Shown: positions 19,909 through 29,984 of the stretch, in pieces
How positions within the stretch are numbered: position 1 is the first letter of the stretch
Layout: the number at the start of each line of letters is the position of its first letter
Assembly: GCA_038087015.1 (NCBI GenBank)
Contig: JASBNA010000001.1
Span: 2,604,001 to 2,668,000 of the forward strand
Direction: 5' to 3'
Length of the DNA: 64,000 nt
DNA from: Cerrena zonata
Lineage: Eukaryota > Basidiomycota > Agaricomycetes > Polyporales > Cerrenaceae
Program-made: the position numbers and the translations under genes
Notes under the pieces: generated by a model
Seen by the model: only the letters and a program-made list of their open reading frames with translations
What the model was told of the DNA's origin: nothing
The model's database searches: none

Positions 19909-22900
19909 TCTCAATGCCTAGGAGGTAGCTGGTGGGACCCAAATCTCGAAGTTTGAAGTGCTTCTGGAGGTCCTGGACAGTCTGATCGATAGAGGCCTTG
20001 GATGTCGCAGCAATGGTGATATCGTTGATGAAAATGGGGATGATAATGCGCACCTCATCCTTGGCATAGACATAGACAGAGGAATCCGACTTGAGACGTG
20101 CAAAACCAAGGGAATCAAGGGTAGAATGGAGTTTCTGGTTCCAGAGTCGACCTGCCTGTTTGAGACCATACAAGGCCTTGACAAGGCGAAGGACATGGCC
20201 CTCACCACTGCTCTGGAAACCCTCAGGCTGCTGCATATAGATCTCAGTGTCCAAATCACCATTGATGAATGCCTGAGAGATGTCCAGGGAGTGCAGCTCA
20301 AGGTCCTCAGTGGCAGCAAGAGCCAAAACCGTCCTAATCGTTGCCATCCGCACTGTGGGGGCAAAGGTTTCGACATAGTCATACCCAGGGCGTTGGTTAT
20401 AGTTCTTGGCGATGAGTCTGGCCTTGTACCGCTCGAGGGAGCCGTCTGCATGCCGCTTTGTGTTGAACACCCATTTGCACCCAATAGCTTGCTTTCCAGC
20501 AGGAAGAGGACAGGTCTCCCAAGTGCCATTTGCGACGAGGTTGTTGAATTCTGTGAGTGCTGCTTCACGCCACTGAGAGGCCTCAGGACGCTTCATAGCC
20601 TCTGCAAAAGACAAGGGATCAGCATCACCGCTGGAGGCAGGAAGGGATGAAGTGGACGATGCAGGGGTGTCAGAGACAGCTTGGGAGGGCAGGGGCAAAG
20701 AAATCGACTTTTTGAGACCTGGGTAGAAGTGTTCATCACATTCAGCACGCTCTGAGATAACTACCTTCCTCGTCGTCGGATTGTAGAACTTCCAGCCATT
20801 GTAACCATCTGGATAACCGATAAACACACACTTCTCTATGTGAGGCCCTAAGGCCACACGCTTGTCCTTCTGCACATGAACATACGCAGTGCACCCAAAG
20901 ACCCTGAGATGAGAAAGGTCCGGTTTCTTGCCATGGAATCCCTCAAAGGGCATAAGACCGCGAAGGGAGGAAGTCGGACAGCGGTTAATGATGTGTACAA
21001 AGGAATGGAGGGCCTCACCCCAGAACTGACGCGGCAAATTCGATTCCGAAAGCATGCAAGTAATGCGCTCAGAGAGGAGCCGATTGAAGCGTTCAGCAAC
21101 TCCATTCTGCTGAGGCCGATTCCGGGTTGTATGGCATCTGACAATGCCGTGGCCGATGCAGTACTGGTCCATCTTCTTGGACATGTACTCGCCACCCTTA
21201 TTGTCCTGCAGAGCACCGATCCGGAAGCCTTTGTTGCGCACATAGGCATGGTAGAGCTTGAAATCGGAAAACTGCTGGGATTTCGCTTTCAAAAGCACCA
21301 CAACTCGGTACTTGTACTTCCCATCGATGTATGTGACCCAATAGCGATAGCCACCAAAGGTCTGGACATCTAGGGGACCGTGGAGGTCAGAATGGACGAC
21401 TTCACAAGCAGAGGAGAGCTCTGTGGTCGACGAGGGGAAGGGATTGGCATGCATCTTGCCGGCTAGACAAGGCTCACAGATGGGGTCAGGAACACCCTCA
21501 GAGTAGATGGTGATTCCAGTGGCCAGTTTCTGGTGGATAAGGGCCTTAACACTGTCGATGTTGTGGTGAGCTAGTCGACGATGCCAGAGGGATAGGCTGA
21601 GAGGCAGAGTGGAGGCAAGAGCGGCATTTTCGAAGGAGCTGAGAGGGAGAACATCTCCAGCAAGGAAAGCGGTGTTGTTGGAGTCAATGGGAGCAAAAAA
21701 TGCGAGCTGCCCATGGAGTTTGAAGTCCATTCGGTCGTTGTGGATGTGCATATGAAAGGAATGCATTCTAACGAGATACAGGACAGATAGGAGGTTGGTT
21801 TTCAACGCTGGGACATGCAGAACTCGACTAAACTCTACAGGACGCAATCTCGACCCCTCAGAACACGGTGTAAAGCGTACAGACCCCACTCCAGCACTGA
21901 AGACAATGGTGTTGTTGGCGAGGCGAATGGGAGTGCGAAAGGGCTTGTAATTGCGAAGCCAGTGACGATGGGGGGTCATATGAGAAGTAGCCCCTGTGTC
22001 TGCAGTCCACAAAGCGTCAGCAACAACGTCTAGAGGCGAATAGAGCGAGGAGGGATCAGAGGAAGCACTTGCATTGCCAGCAAACTCCTGGACCTCCTGG
22101 ACCGAAGCAGAGGGTGTCTGCTGGTCCTGAGCAATGTTGGCCTTCTGGGGACGCTTTCTGCCGCCTTCCTGACGCTTCTGACGCTTCTCCTGGGCCTCCT
22201 TCGATGCAGAAGCCTTGGCCTCACGAAAGCGGAAGCAGGAGTCGATGGAATGGCCTGGGAGCGAGCAGAATGCGCAGACAGCGGTCGAAACAACACTTGC
22301 AGAGAGGGCAGAGGCAACAGAGGAGTTGCCAGACTCGACCCTGCGCTTCAGATTGATGTCCTCAGTGATGAAGGCCTGCAAAAGCGTGTTCTTGTCGAGT
22401 TTGTTGACCAGCTGGAGCGATGTAGAGAGGTGGTGGAACTCCTCAGGTAGAGAGCGAAGCATGGTCATGCAAACCAGCTCGTCATCAAGGGAAGTGAGGT
22501 CAAAGGAGGGGGGGCGAAGGTTTTTGATCCTGAGCATGGTTTCGTCGATCCTGGTGCTCAAAGCGAGCAGGGATTCGTCCTCCTTCTTCCTGATGCTGAA
22601 GAGGTCGTCATAGGCGTTGAAACGAGCTCCAGGGTGCTGTTGGAGATGCACAGACTCGAGTTTGGCCCAGATCTTGACAGGATCCTCCTCGATACCAGCC
22701 AAATGCGTCCTCTGCTCGACATCTATAGCAAGAAAGAGCTCACCAGCCGCTTTGAGGGCCTTCTCATCCCACTTGTCCATCAACCCCTGCTCCAAAGCGG
22801 TCACCTTAGCAGGATCATCTGCCTCAGGACGCTTTTCCACCCCTTTCACCAGCCTGTACAGCCCAGAACGCATCATCCAAGCCTTCATTTCACCGCTCCA

Positions 22901-22963
22901 CTGGGGGTAGTTGTCCACAGAGAGCTTTTTGAAGTTGGGGAGGGTAGATGAGGTGGAAGACAT
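19838..22963 (-). CDS. Copia Gag-Pol polyprotein, lacking RNase H
   Basis: One long frame; the likely start is ATG at 22,963 (MSSTSSTLPNFKKLS), since the upstream in-frame codons to 23,029 look like leader. Domains in order: Gag with N-terminal DUF-type region, a CCHC zinc knuckle (CAFCSLPGHSIDSC), aspartic protease (WTADTGATSHM), integrase zinc region (LWHRRLAHHN ... CEPCLAGK) and catalytic core (DLHGPL, QDNKGGEY, RPQQNGVAERFNRLL), and reverse transcriptase (KWVFNTKRHADG ... SLDISQAFINGDL ... ALYGLKQAGRLW). The usual YVDD box reads FIND here, a likely inactivating change. The frame continues to YLLGIEI and then reads about 20 codons into the truncated LTR. It resembles a functional Copia polyprotein lacking RNase H, so it cannot move unaided. 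Confidence 0.9.
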   Translation of the reverse strand: MSSTSSTLPNFKKLSVDNYPQWSGEMKAWMMRSGLYRLVKGVEKRPEADDPAKVTALEQGLMDKWDEKALKAAGELFLAIDVEQRTHLAGIEEDPVKIWAKLESVHLQQHPGARFNAYDDLFSIRKKEDESLLALSTRIDETMLRIKNLRPPSFDLTSLDDELVCMTMLRSLPEEFHHLSTSLQLVNKLDKNTLLQAFITEDINLKRRVESGNSSVASALSASVVSTAVCAFCSLPGHSIDSCFRFREAKASASKEAQEKRQKRQEGGRKRPQKANIAQDQQTPSASVQEVQEFAGNASASSDPSSLYSPLDVVADALWTADTGATSHMTPHRHWLRNYKPFRTPIRLANNTIVFSAGVGSVRFTPCSEGSRLRPVEFSRVLHVPALKTNLLSVLYLVRMHSFHMHIHNDRMDFKLHGQLAFFAPIDSNNTAFLAGDVLPLSSFENAALASTLPLSLSLWHRRLAHHNIDSVKALIHQKLATGITIYSEGVPDPICEPCLAGKMHANPFPSSTTELSSACEVVHSDLHGPLDVQTFGGYRYWVTYIDGKYKYRVVVLLKAKSQQFSDFKLYHAYVRNKGFRIGALQDNKGGEYMSKKMDQYCIGHGIVRCHTTRNRPQQNGVAERFNRLLSERITCMLSESNLPRQFWGEALHSFVHIINRCPTSSLRGLMPFEGFHGKKPDLSHLRVFGCTAYVHVQKDKRVALGPHIEKCVFIGYPDGYNGWKFYNPTTRKVVISERAECDEHFYPGLKKSISLPLPSQAVSDTPASSTSSLPASSGDADPLSFAEAMKRPEASQWREAALTEFNNLVANGTWETCPLPAGKQAIGCKWVFNTKRHADGSLERYKARLIAKNYNQRPGYDYVETFAPTVRMATIRTVLALAATEDLELHSLDISQAFINGDLDTEIYMQQPEGFQSSGEGHVLRLVKALYGLKQAGRLWNQKLHSTLDSLGFARLKSDSSVYVYAKDEVRIIIPIFINDITIAATSKASIDQTVQDLQKHFKLRDLGPTSYLLGIEIINRLCRHSASSSTFPLRSSFSI

Positions 22964-23173
22964 GTCCAAAGCGAGGTAGGGGGAGCAGCAGAGAGCAAAA
23001 GCGAAGCAGAGAGGGATAGAGTTGGCCAATCAGGACCGATGTTGGTAGAGGGGGATTTGGAGGATGGGGAATCCGATGCAGAAAGAATTGGAGCGAGGGG
23101 ACAAGCGGTTGTTGAATGAAAACTCTTGTAAAATCGGCTGTGGCAGACATAAGGAAGCCAGGGCCCATAACCT

Positions 23174-23558
23174 GTTAAAGGGTGACTCAAACCAGGGAAT
23201 AGATTGACCTGGGGGACACACAAATGCTCTGGAACACAATGAGAGCAGTTTATTGAGAGGAAATTACAATACTTGCCTGGAACACAATGAGAGCAGTTAG
23301 AGAGCCCTGAAAGCTACCAGGCATACTAGATAGGAAGGAGAACTCGGCTATAGCCGAGTTAAGTGCTGAAGGCTCGGCAATAAGTGAAGAAAAGCAAAAT
23401 GAAACACAAGTCCACCCTGCATTGGGTGGAGCACTAAATACTGAAGCTAGAGCGAAGGGGAAAAGTGCTACTGGAAGCTGAATGTCTACAGAGTCTGTTT
23501 ATGAAGTCAAAAGATAGAATAGATAAGGTGGAACATCACCAAAACACGAAGTTTAACA
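23174..23558 (-). repeat. Copia 5' LTR
   Basis: 385 bp, TG...CA termini. It contains a 47-bp internal tandem duplication starting at the phrase GGAACACAATGAGAGCAG. The inner neighbour on the element strand reads AGGTTATGGGCCCTGG, which resembles the complement of the anticodon arm of initiator tRNA-Met. That would be a half-tRNA primer site as in Drosophila copia. Confidence 0.85.
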
Positions 23559-25744
23559 ATTGGATGAGCAAGGGTTCTTTGGTGGACTTCACAGAGACCT
23601 TGGTGATATCATCTGCAGCATGTCAGCGCTGGTTTCACTTTCTGATAATCCAAAGAACTACCAAGGCGGTTACTTTCATCTAATCTCCTTGGGTGTCTAT
23701 GTTGTCCTAGGTGAGATAGATGTATTCTACTTTTCTGGCCATCACTTGCATGGCGGCATAGCACCCGAGGGTGAAGAACATATTGAAGATTGGGCTTACC
23801 GCTGTGTCATCATTTTCTATCCTGCCTCAAAGATCATCAGTGGGAGTTCTCAGGTGTTTATGGCAGGGTCTGGGATATGTGGGGAGCCGGTGACCCTTCC
23901 ATGTGAAGTTTTTTCTTACGAGTGAGCTATCACACCTTCTGTCTGCTTCCTACTTCTAATATGCTTTCAGTCCACCCCGACCTTTTACCAACCACACTAA
24001 TTTCTTTATTGATGGCGCTCAGTTTAATGAAGAGAAAGACCACTTTACCACCTCCATGCATATGCTCACTCTTTATATCCACCACCTTCTCAGACAACTC
24101 CCCTATGAGGTCTATTTTGATACCACCATGTTTGCAGAATATATTTCTGCCATCATCGATAATTCCAAGTACACCTCTGCACCTTGGAAACATGCACCTG
24201 CATCAGTTATAAACAAGGACCACATACCTGAGCCATCCACACTATTACCGAATGAAAATAGGATCCATTATCCACCATCTATCCAGTATCCATCCCGTCA
24301 GCTGATTTTGGATAGGTTTGTCAATGAGCTTTATTTTCCAAGCACCCGAGTTCTTCCCCACACAGCGATGGATGGTATCATCAACCGCATGCCTGTCAAC
24401 CTGCGACCTACCGACTCCACAGTGGATATCAATATCTTGCGACCTTTCAAAACAGGCAAGTCTTGTAATTATTATTTCCTTTGATATGCTCTGACCTCTT
24501 TTATAGCAGCAACTACACAAGTAACCTCTGTGAATGTAACAGCTCAGAAGAAGAGTATGTTACTCTCAGTTGTTATTTAAAATCAATGTCTAACTATAAG
24601 ATTATAGAAGCAGGAATTGTTAACTGAGATGATATAATGATTGCAAGTAGTGCAAAGCATTTCAAGGATGCAGGGCTTAGGATTGTCCAATATGTCTACA
24701 AAGGTAGAACAGCTATGAATGAGCTGCTTGCTTCACAGCATGGTCAGTGCTTGAACACATGCATTATGAGATATACAATTGACAACTATCTCTAGCATTA
24801 GCAAGGATAGAGGAAGAGGACAAATATGCAGAAGCAGATGATGAAGAAGAAGAAGAGCAACAGATTGACCCAGCACCAAGATCTGGTAATTGCATTTCTT
24901 GCTAACATCATTTCAATTCTGATCTTAATATGCTACAGAACACAATACACCAGAGCCAAGTGATGATGAAGATGATATTCAGAACAAGACTCAAGATGGA
25001 GGTTCTGCTCAAGATGAAGACAACCCAGAAAAACCAGAGGAACCAGAAGAGCCAGAAGAACCAGAGGAACCAGAAGAACCAGAGGAACCAGAGACACAGG
25101 ATAATCAAGGTATGAAACAGGTAAAATATAACTTTCTGATAGCTAAGTAGTCTTTCAGACAATGAAGCAGTTTCCCCATCAGCATCAAAGAAGAGATTGC
25201 GATCAAGCTCTGATGCAATTGAACGTATCAATTCAGGTTAGTATTGATAGCTGTTGATTTTTTCAAATCATATCTGACAGCATTCCAGATAAGAGAAGCA
25301 GAATGGAGCAAGATGAAGATGATGAAGACAACTTAGACTTAGGTAGCTACCATTATAGATTGCTGTCTGATTTAATAAGCTGACAGCCAATGCCCAGATT
25401 CACAAATACTGAACCAGGCCACTCTGAACTCTAACCATCAGTATCCAGAGGGACAACAAACCAGAGTAGGACCATCAACTATCAGATCTACCACAAGTGT
25501 TGAAGTAAGTCTACTGGATGAACTTAAAAGGTCTATTCAATGTGTGTATATTTTAGACATATATTTTCCTATATATTCTGACATGTAGACTTCAGATCGC
25601 CATCTGGAATCCATCATCAATGATGAGACTATCGGTGATGCAGAGTCCTCTGTTATCAATGCTCTCAGCAATATGCCAGACGTGCGGAGGTCTTCAACAG
25701 CATTCCTAAAGACCTTGGACACATTAGATGAGGACTCTGGCTGA

Positions 25745-27522
25745 GATGTTGCTACTCAGTCTATTATGGCAAGGTAGGACTTTTGCTATATGCTTGCTAA
25801 ACAGCTACTAAAACAAGAGTACTATAGGGTCCCTGAATATGTGTTAGCACTTGCATTTCTACGCAAAAAGGAAGAGATCCATGAGGCTATCCTGGTCCAA
25901 ACCCGCTACTGAATTTTGTATGTTGAGATGCAAATCTACAATCTCATAATTGCAAAGTGCATTCCAAATGCACGGGCGGTCCTGGTACATCATGATACAC
26001 ATGAAAATCCATACGAGTCACCTTTGACTTGTGCCTGCTCCTCCTTATTTGAGTCTGATCATGAGAAATGGCTTCTGTATCTTACACTGAAGATCCAACA
26101 GCTTCTCATGAATAAGCCAGCTGGCTTCCAACTCTCCTCCGAGCTCTACTTTCCCAAGTTAGCTTCTCCCAAGACATATATCTATGCCCCACCAAAACCC
26201 CGTCTCTATCTGAAAGGCGAACATCAACAGACGTTGGACCTTCTGAAAGACATCTTGTACCAGTGGCTCGATATCCCAAGTAATGACAAGAAGGCAGAAT
26301 ACCGGTGTATGATAGTCAACTACCTGATTTATGCTCTAGGTTGAAGTGTCCTTTTCCTCCCCAGTGTGTGGGAAATGTGTACTGAGTTGCCGGAGTGGAT
26401 CTATAGCAATACCCATGAATCCAACAGCAGGTTGACGATCTCTACACCTCTGCATGCCTTTTCTGTATGTCTGTTCAACCTTCCTGCAACAAATGAAAAT
26501 GGCATTGAGCGAAAGCTCCTAAATGAGCTTTGGAAACTTCATGCCAAGTTATCCACTGCTCTTCGACATAAAGGCAATATGTCGCTGCAGCCTGCAGAGA
26601 TACCAGAGCAGCTCAACATCGCTATCAGCTTTTCAAGGGTTTCTTGTTAGATTCCCTAAAGGCAACTAAAGGCGAACTTCTACCCGGTTATCCAATGTAC
26701 CAGCGATTGACCGACCCAAAGCATGCCGACTTTTACTTACCTCTCCGGGAAAAAGCGCCATCTCACCAGAATCTTCTTACCCAGCCTCATGGTCCCCTTA
26801 CCAAGCTCTGAGAGCCAGCCGGTCTATTCAATCTCCTTCTTTTCCGTGTCCTTTGCTTCAATAGCGAGACATCTCGGAATATGCCATTCAACTTTACCCT
26901 TGACACATTTCAGGCATTCAGGAGTGAATATGTACTCTCTGATTGGTATAATTCTAGGGCATATGGAAGCCCAAACATGGCCCGGAGAGCAGAAGAATTA
27001 CCAGCAAAGTACTGGAAGATGTCACAAGCTGTTTGGACTCAGTTTTTGGAAACAATGACTGGTGTGTATTGTTATAGCTCACTTTGATAATTGTCACCCT
27101 CTAATACAGTTTCAAAAGATGAACAGCAGTCTTTTACTGGATTTATTCATTGGATGGCTACAATGATTGATCCTACAGACAATATGAAGGCCTTTTACCA
27201 GGTTGGAGATCTTATTGGTATGCTTATTGCTGGTGACCTTGCATATGCTGACATCATCAATAAACCAACTGTGGAGGAGATGGGTAAGCTGGTTGCAAAG
27301 GTTAGCAAAGGTGCAGTAGGAGGCTTGGTATATTTGCAGCTTGTTGAATAGAAGTCAAAAAATGCAAAGTATAATATTGATGAAGTGCAGCCAGTATTTG
27401 TGAACTTATATCAGAGGCTGAAAGAGGATCTGGGAGAAGAATGGGAAGAGATGAAGATGGACCCTATTGTATTTGAACACTCTTTATGTAAGCTGAAGCG
27501 AGCAAAGGAATGTCTAGAATAG
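25745..27522 (+). pseudogene. Companion gene of the TET/JBP gene, unknown family, broken
   Basis: Plus-strand coding-like sequence follows the dioxygenase gene at once. Blocks: about 25,831-25,911 (VPEYVLALAFLRKKEEIHEAIL), 25,916-26,341 (ARAVLVHHDTHENPYESPL ... YIYAPPKPRLYLKGEHQQ), 26,366-26,640, 26,645-26,880, 26,881-27,060 and 27,110-27,522 after a short intron. It is rich in aromatic and charged residues and ends KRAKECLE. Several TGA and TAG stops interrupt it, including TAG at 27,349 where the copy at 12.9 kb has CAG. I do not recognise the family. Its tight, same-strand position and inclusion in the arm that ends at the element terminus suggest it is the last gene of a mobile unit. Confidence 0.45.
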
Positions 27523-27902
27523 TTTCTTTGTAGTTAAATAGCATCTGTTGCGTTTGAATGAATAAAACAAATGGAACACTCCAAGTTCTCATCCAACCCC
27601 AGCCTAGGGTTCAACAAGTGCCCAGTTTTCCCACACTCAACCAAAATCTCAATTTTGCTCATATCTCAACATTCTCTTTATCAACTTATTTTGCTTTTGG
27701 AAGTTGACTTATAGTACAAACTTTGAGTTGTTCTATGGTCAAGTTTTGAGAGCAAAAGATGCAGTGGTTGTGAAGATATGAGATGAACAAATTTTCCTCT
27801 AAACCCTAGACTAGGGCTAGGTAGTGGTTTCACATTACGATACAAGCGCCCCAGCAAAGTTTGGACAAGAAAAATGATACCTTCGTACCTCAGGAATCGT
27901 AA
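27117..27902 (+). repeat. Right inverted arm of the 15.4-kb unit
   Basis: Inverted counterpart of 12,460-13,241. It contains the companion-gene tail, then about 65 bp of trailer, then the shared 305-bp terminal repeat ending ...CTCAGGAATCGTAA at 27,902. Confidence 0.75.
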
Positions 27903-27929
27903 GTAGTAAACTACAGGAATGTTGTGACA

Positions 27930-28440
27930 GTGGAGAATAAGAGATAGAGACAAATGAGAAGCACAAATAAGAAGAGCTCAAAAAATGAAACATGGTAGTA
28001 AAAGAAAGGAGGTGATTTGGATGTGAATTGAGAGAGACATAGGGTAAACAACATATATTTTATGGGAAAAAGCAGAATATGGTATACTTTTGAACCTTAT
28101 TGGAGGTGGTGTGGACACCATTGGATAGAGCACAAGAAATGGAGCATGATAGCAAAAAGAAGCATGTGGCTTAGATAGAAACTGGGGGAGCTATGGGGAA
28201 AACAACATATAGAATATATATTATAGTAAAAGATTACCATATACAGTATGTTTTCTATATTATATAAGCAAAAAAAAGAGTTATATTGTCAGATTTGACT
28301 TTGCCAGTGAGTGTTTATAGGCAGCTATTATATAAGTATATTAGTCCATATATAGATATTTGACATATAAGTATAAACAAATAATAACATAGTTAACCAG
28401 GTGCTTTGAGATTATCACTTAGGCACTTAGTTAACTACAT
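27930..28440. repeat. Third copy of the palindromic unit: one arm plus the central hairpin
   Basis: Matches 8,255-8,735 and each arm at 34,535-35,375 (ATGGTAGTAAAAGAAAGGAG..., AACTGGGGGAGCTATGGG...). It ends in ACATAGTTAACCAGGTGCTT...GGCACTTAGTTAACTACATCA, which is the hairpin that forms the palindrome centre elsewhere. The opposite arm is missing. Confidence 0.7.
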
Positions 28441-29430
28441 CACTTGGGAAGTGGGCAACTTCTGGCAGAACATGATTTCTCAGGATCTGTTAAAAATGTA
28501 CTACTGTAGATAGATTTAAAAAACTACTATATTCGCGATCAAACAAACAAAATGATAAAACATAAGATAAGATAAAATAAGATATACAACAAGCTGTGCA
28601 GCTCAGTTTTTCCACATCATTACAACCATTTAACCTAGTACTAAGCTTAATATGGTATCCCTGATTAATTAAGAGCTGGTGAATATCCTATAACTGCCTC
28701 TGTGTGTATACTGAATATGTATCCCTCAAGAATTTCCTAACCAATATCACTTTTGGAGATTGGAATGGAGTAGGAGCTGGGGTGGGTGGAACTGAGATGC
28801 CAGTGGATTATTACAATAATTTTGAGGTGCATTGTTATATTCTCTTTGCCAAATTTATTCATACTGACTATATGTCTTAGGGATATCATTTATTTGCCTT
28901 TGAAAGAGTTGTTGCACCTCCTTCAGTGCCATCAATGCCTGTTGACCTTAATTAGCATATCTCCCACAGTTTTTATGTTTAAATATGTAGCATTAATAAT
29001 TGACTTCAGTCTATTTCCCTAATATCTCTATAATTGGTTGATGTATTTAGTCCTCCTACACTCCCAAAATATATATTCTATCAGGGCGGCCTCTTGAAAG
29101 CTATCAAAAAGATATATATCAAGGTCATTCATAGACTGGAGAGCATCTGCTGACTGCAAACTAGGTGTATCTTGCTTAGGTGAATTATTTTAGCTTAGAT
29201 GAATTCCTTTTGCAATATTTGTATCTGCTCTCCATATCTCACTGTCAATAGTTGTTACATAATATAAAGTTGTTACCTCATGTCTATGAACGTTATGTAG
29301 CTACCCACACCCAATCTGCACTCTTTAGAAGTGAATAAATTCTTGACAGAGTTCTCTAGGACACTCTCCTATGAACCTCTAAATGTCCAGTACAAACCTC
29401 AAGATGCCTGACATAAACCTCTTAACACTT
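28441..29430. other. Intergenic AT-rich DNA, nothing recognised
   Basis: No gene, repeat end or RNA signal could be supported. Short open stretches (for example 28,786-29,022) have no recognisable motif. Confidence 0.4.
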
Positions 29431-29442
29431 GTCTTTGACTGT

Positions 29443-29796
29443 CTAGGTTTTACAATAGATTACAACTGACTTATTCTGACTGCTAAGATGATGTAGCTTA
29501 GTGACATACATCTTACTCAGCTTCCCCTCAAATTGACACTGTCCCTGATTACGCATGCCATTATAAAACAATATATCCCCATCTTTGGTGATGATGCAGG
29601 AGGTGAAATGAAGCTCACCATAGTAAATTATGTTACAGAGATGATAGGTATGCTTTTGGATTAGAAGTTCTTCTTCAAATCTGATACTCACATTACCTAT
29701 ATGGAATGCTATAAAGCTGAGAAAGGTATTATATGTAGTATGGCGCTCCAGCCTTAACTGACAATGGCTGCACTTCTTTCTCAGTGGCTCCTTCAA
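29443..29796 (-). pseudogene. Relic of a USP/cysteine-protease-like domain
   Basis: A 117-codon minus-strand frame contains YHLCNIIYYGELHFTS followed by DGDILFYNGM. That fits the end of ubiquitin-specific-protease-like domains, where a tyrosine-leucine strand leads to G-x-x-H-F-T and then an aromatic-rich strand. Domains like this occur in transposon-associated proteins of agaricomycetes, as I recall. The N-terminal half with the catalytic cysteine is not visible nearby. The USP call is tentative; a C48-like protease is an alternative. Confidence 0.35.
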
Positions 29797-29984
29797 TATG
29801 ATGGATAGCCATGACTATAAGATAGCATACTTTTGCAAAACATTTGTATAGGCACTATTTGTCTAGTCCTTTTTTCTACAGTGCCATAAGAGTATGTCCT
29901 TGGCATCTTTATTGATACTTTCAAGGTTACAAGTTGTACACACAATGGCCTGTGCCATTATGGAGTGAATTCTCTTTCTGTAAG

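Larger units (their letters stand above)
19577..23558 (-). mobile_element. Ty1/Copia retrotransposon, 3,982 bp, TSD ATTGG, 3' end deleted
   Basis: Bounded by TGTTAAA...TTTAACA ends and flanked by ATTGG at 19,572-19,576 and 23,559-23,563. The 5' LTR (right side, 23,174-23,558, 385 bp) is complete. The 3' LTR (19,577-19,908) lacks the 54 bp facing the interior, and the pol gene runs straight into it. The deletion removed the RNase H region, and the two LTRs differ at several positions, so this is not a fresh insertion. It sits inside the dioxygenase gene, about 25 bp before the codons for its iron ligands. Confidence 0.9.
17954..25744 (+). pseudogene. TET/JBP-like 2-oxoglutarate/Fe(II) dioxygenase gene, split by a Copia element
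   Basis: The gene probably starts at ATG 17,954 and has many short exons (18,393-18,816, 19,026-19,297 and 19,350-19,480 are the clearest). The catalytic core lies after the Copia insertion, at 23,559-23,925. It has an H-R-D triad (His codon 23,590, Asp 23,596) as the HxD iron ligands, then YFHLISLGVYVVLGEIDVF, then GHHLHGG with candidate distal iron-binding His codons at 23,740-23,749, then a YRCVIIFYPASK arginine suited to bind 2-oxoglutarate. That order fits the fungal TET/JBP family, which oxidises 5-methylcytosine or thymine in DNA; in basidiomycetes such genes are known to be expanded and to travel with KDZ DNA transposons. Further exons (23,973-24,460 and on) end in a nuclear-type acidic tail with a P-E-E repeat (about 25,030-25,095), a KKRLRSSSD basic patch and a stop at 25,744. 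The insertion makes it non-functional unless spliced around. The family call is by motif only. Confidence 0.6.

Noticed and set aside
19958..20650. 230-codon plus-strand frame
   Set aside because: Antisense shadow of the Copia reverse transcriptase, which has clear domain motifs on the minus strand.
25020..25095. Possible minisatellite or CRISPR-like array
   Set aside because: The short GAACCAGAGGAACCAGAA repeats have no spacers and encode an acidic P-E-E tract in the dioxygenase frame; CRISPR arrays are not expected in a fungus.
24908..25231. Minus-strand hydrophobic frame rich in FLWFFW
   Set aside because: It is the antisense of the acidic P-E-E repeat of the dioxygenase gene's tail; it only looks like membrane segments.
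12460..27902. 8-bp target duplication for the large unit
   Set aside because: Left flank AAGTTAGG and right flank GTAGTAAA do not match, so a simple single insertion is not claimed.
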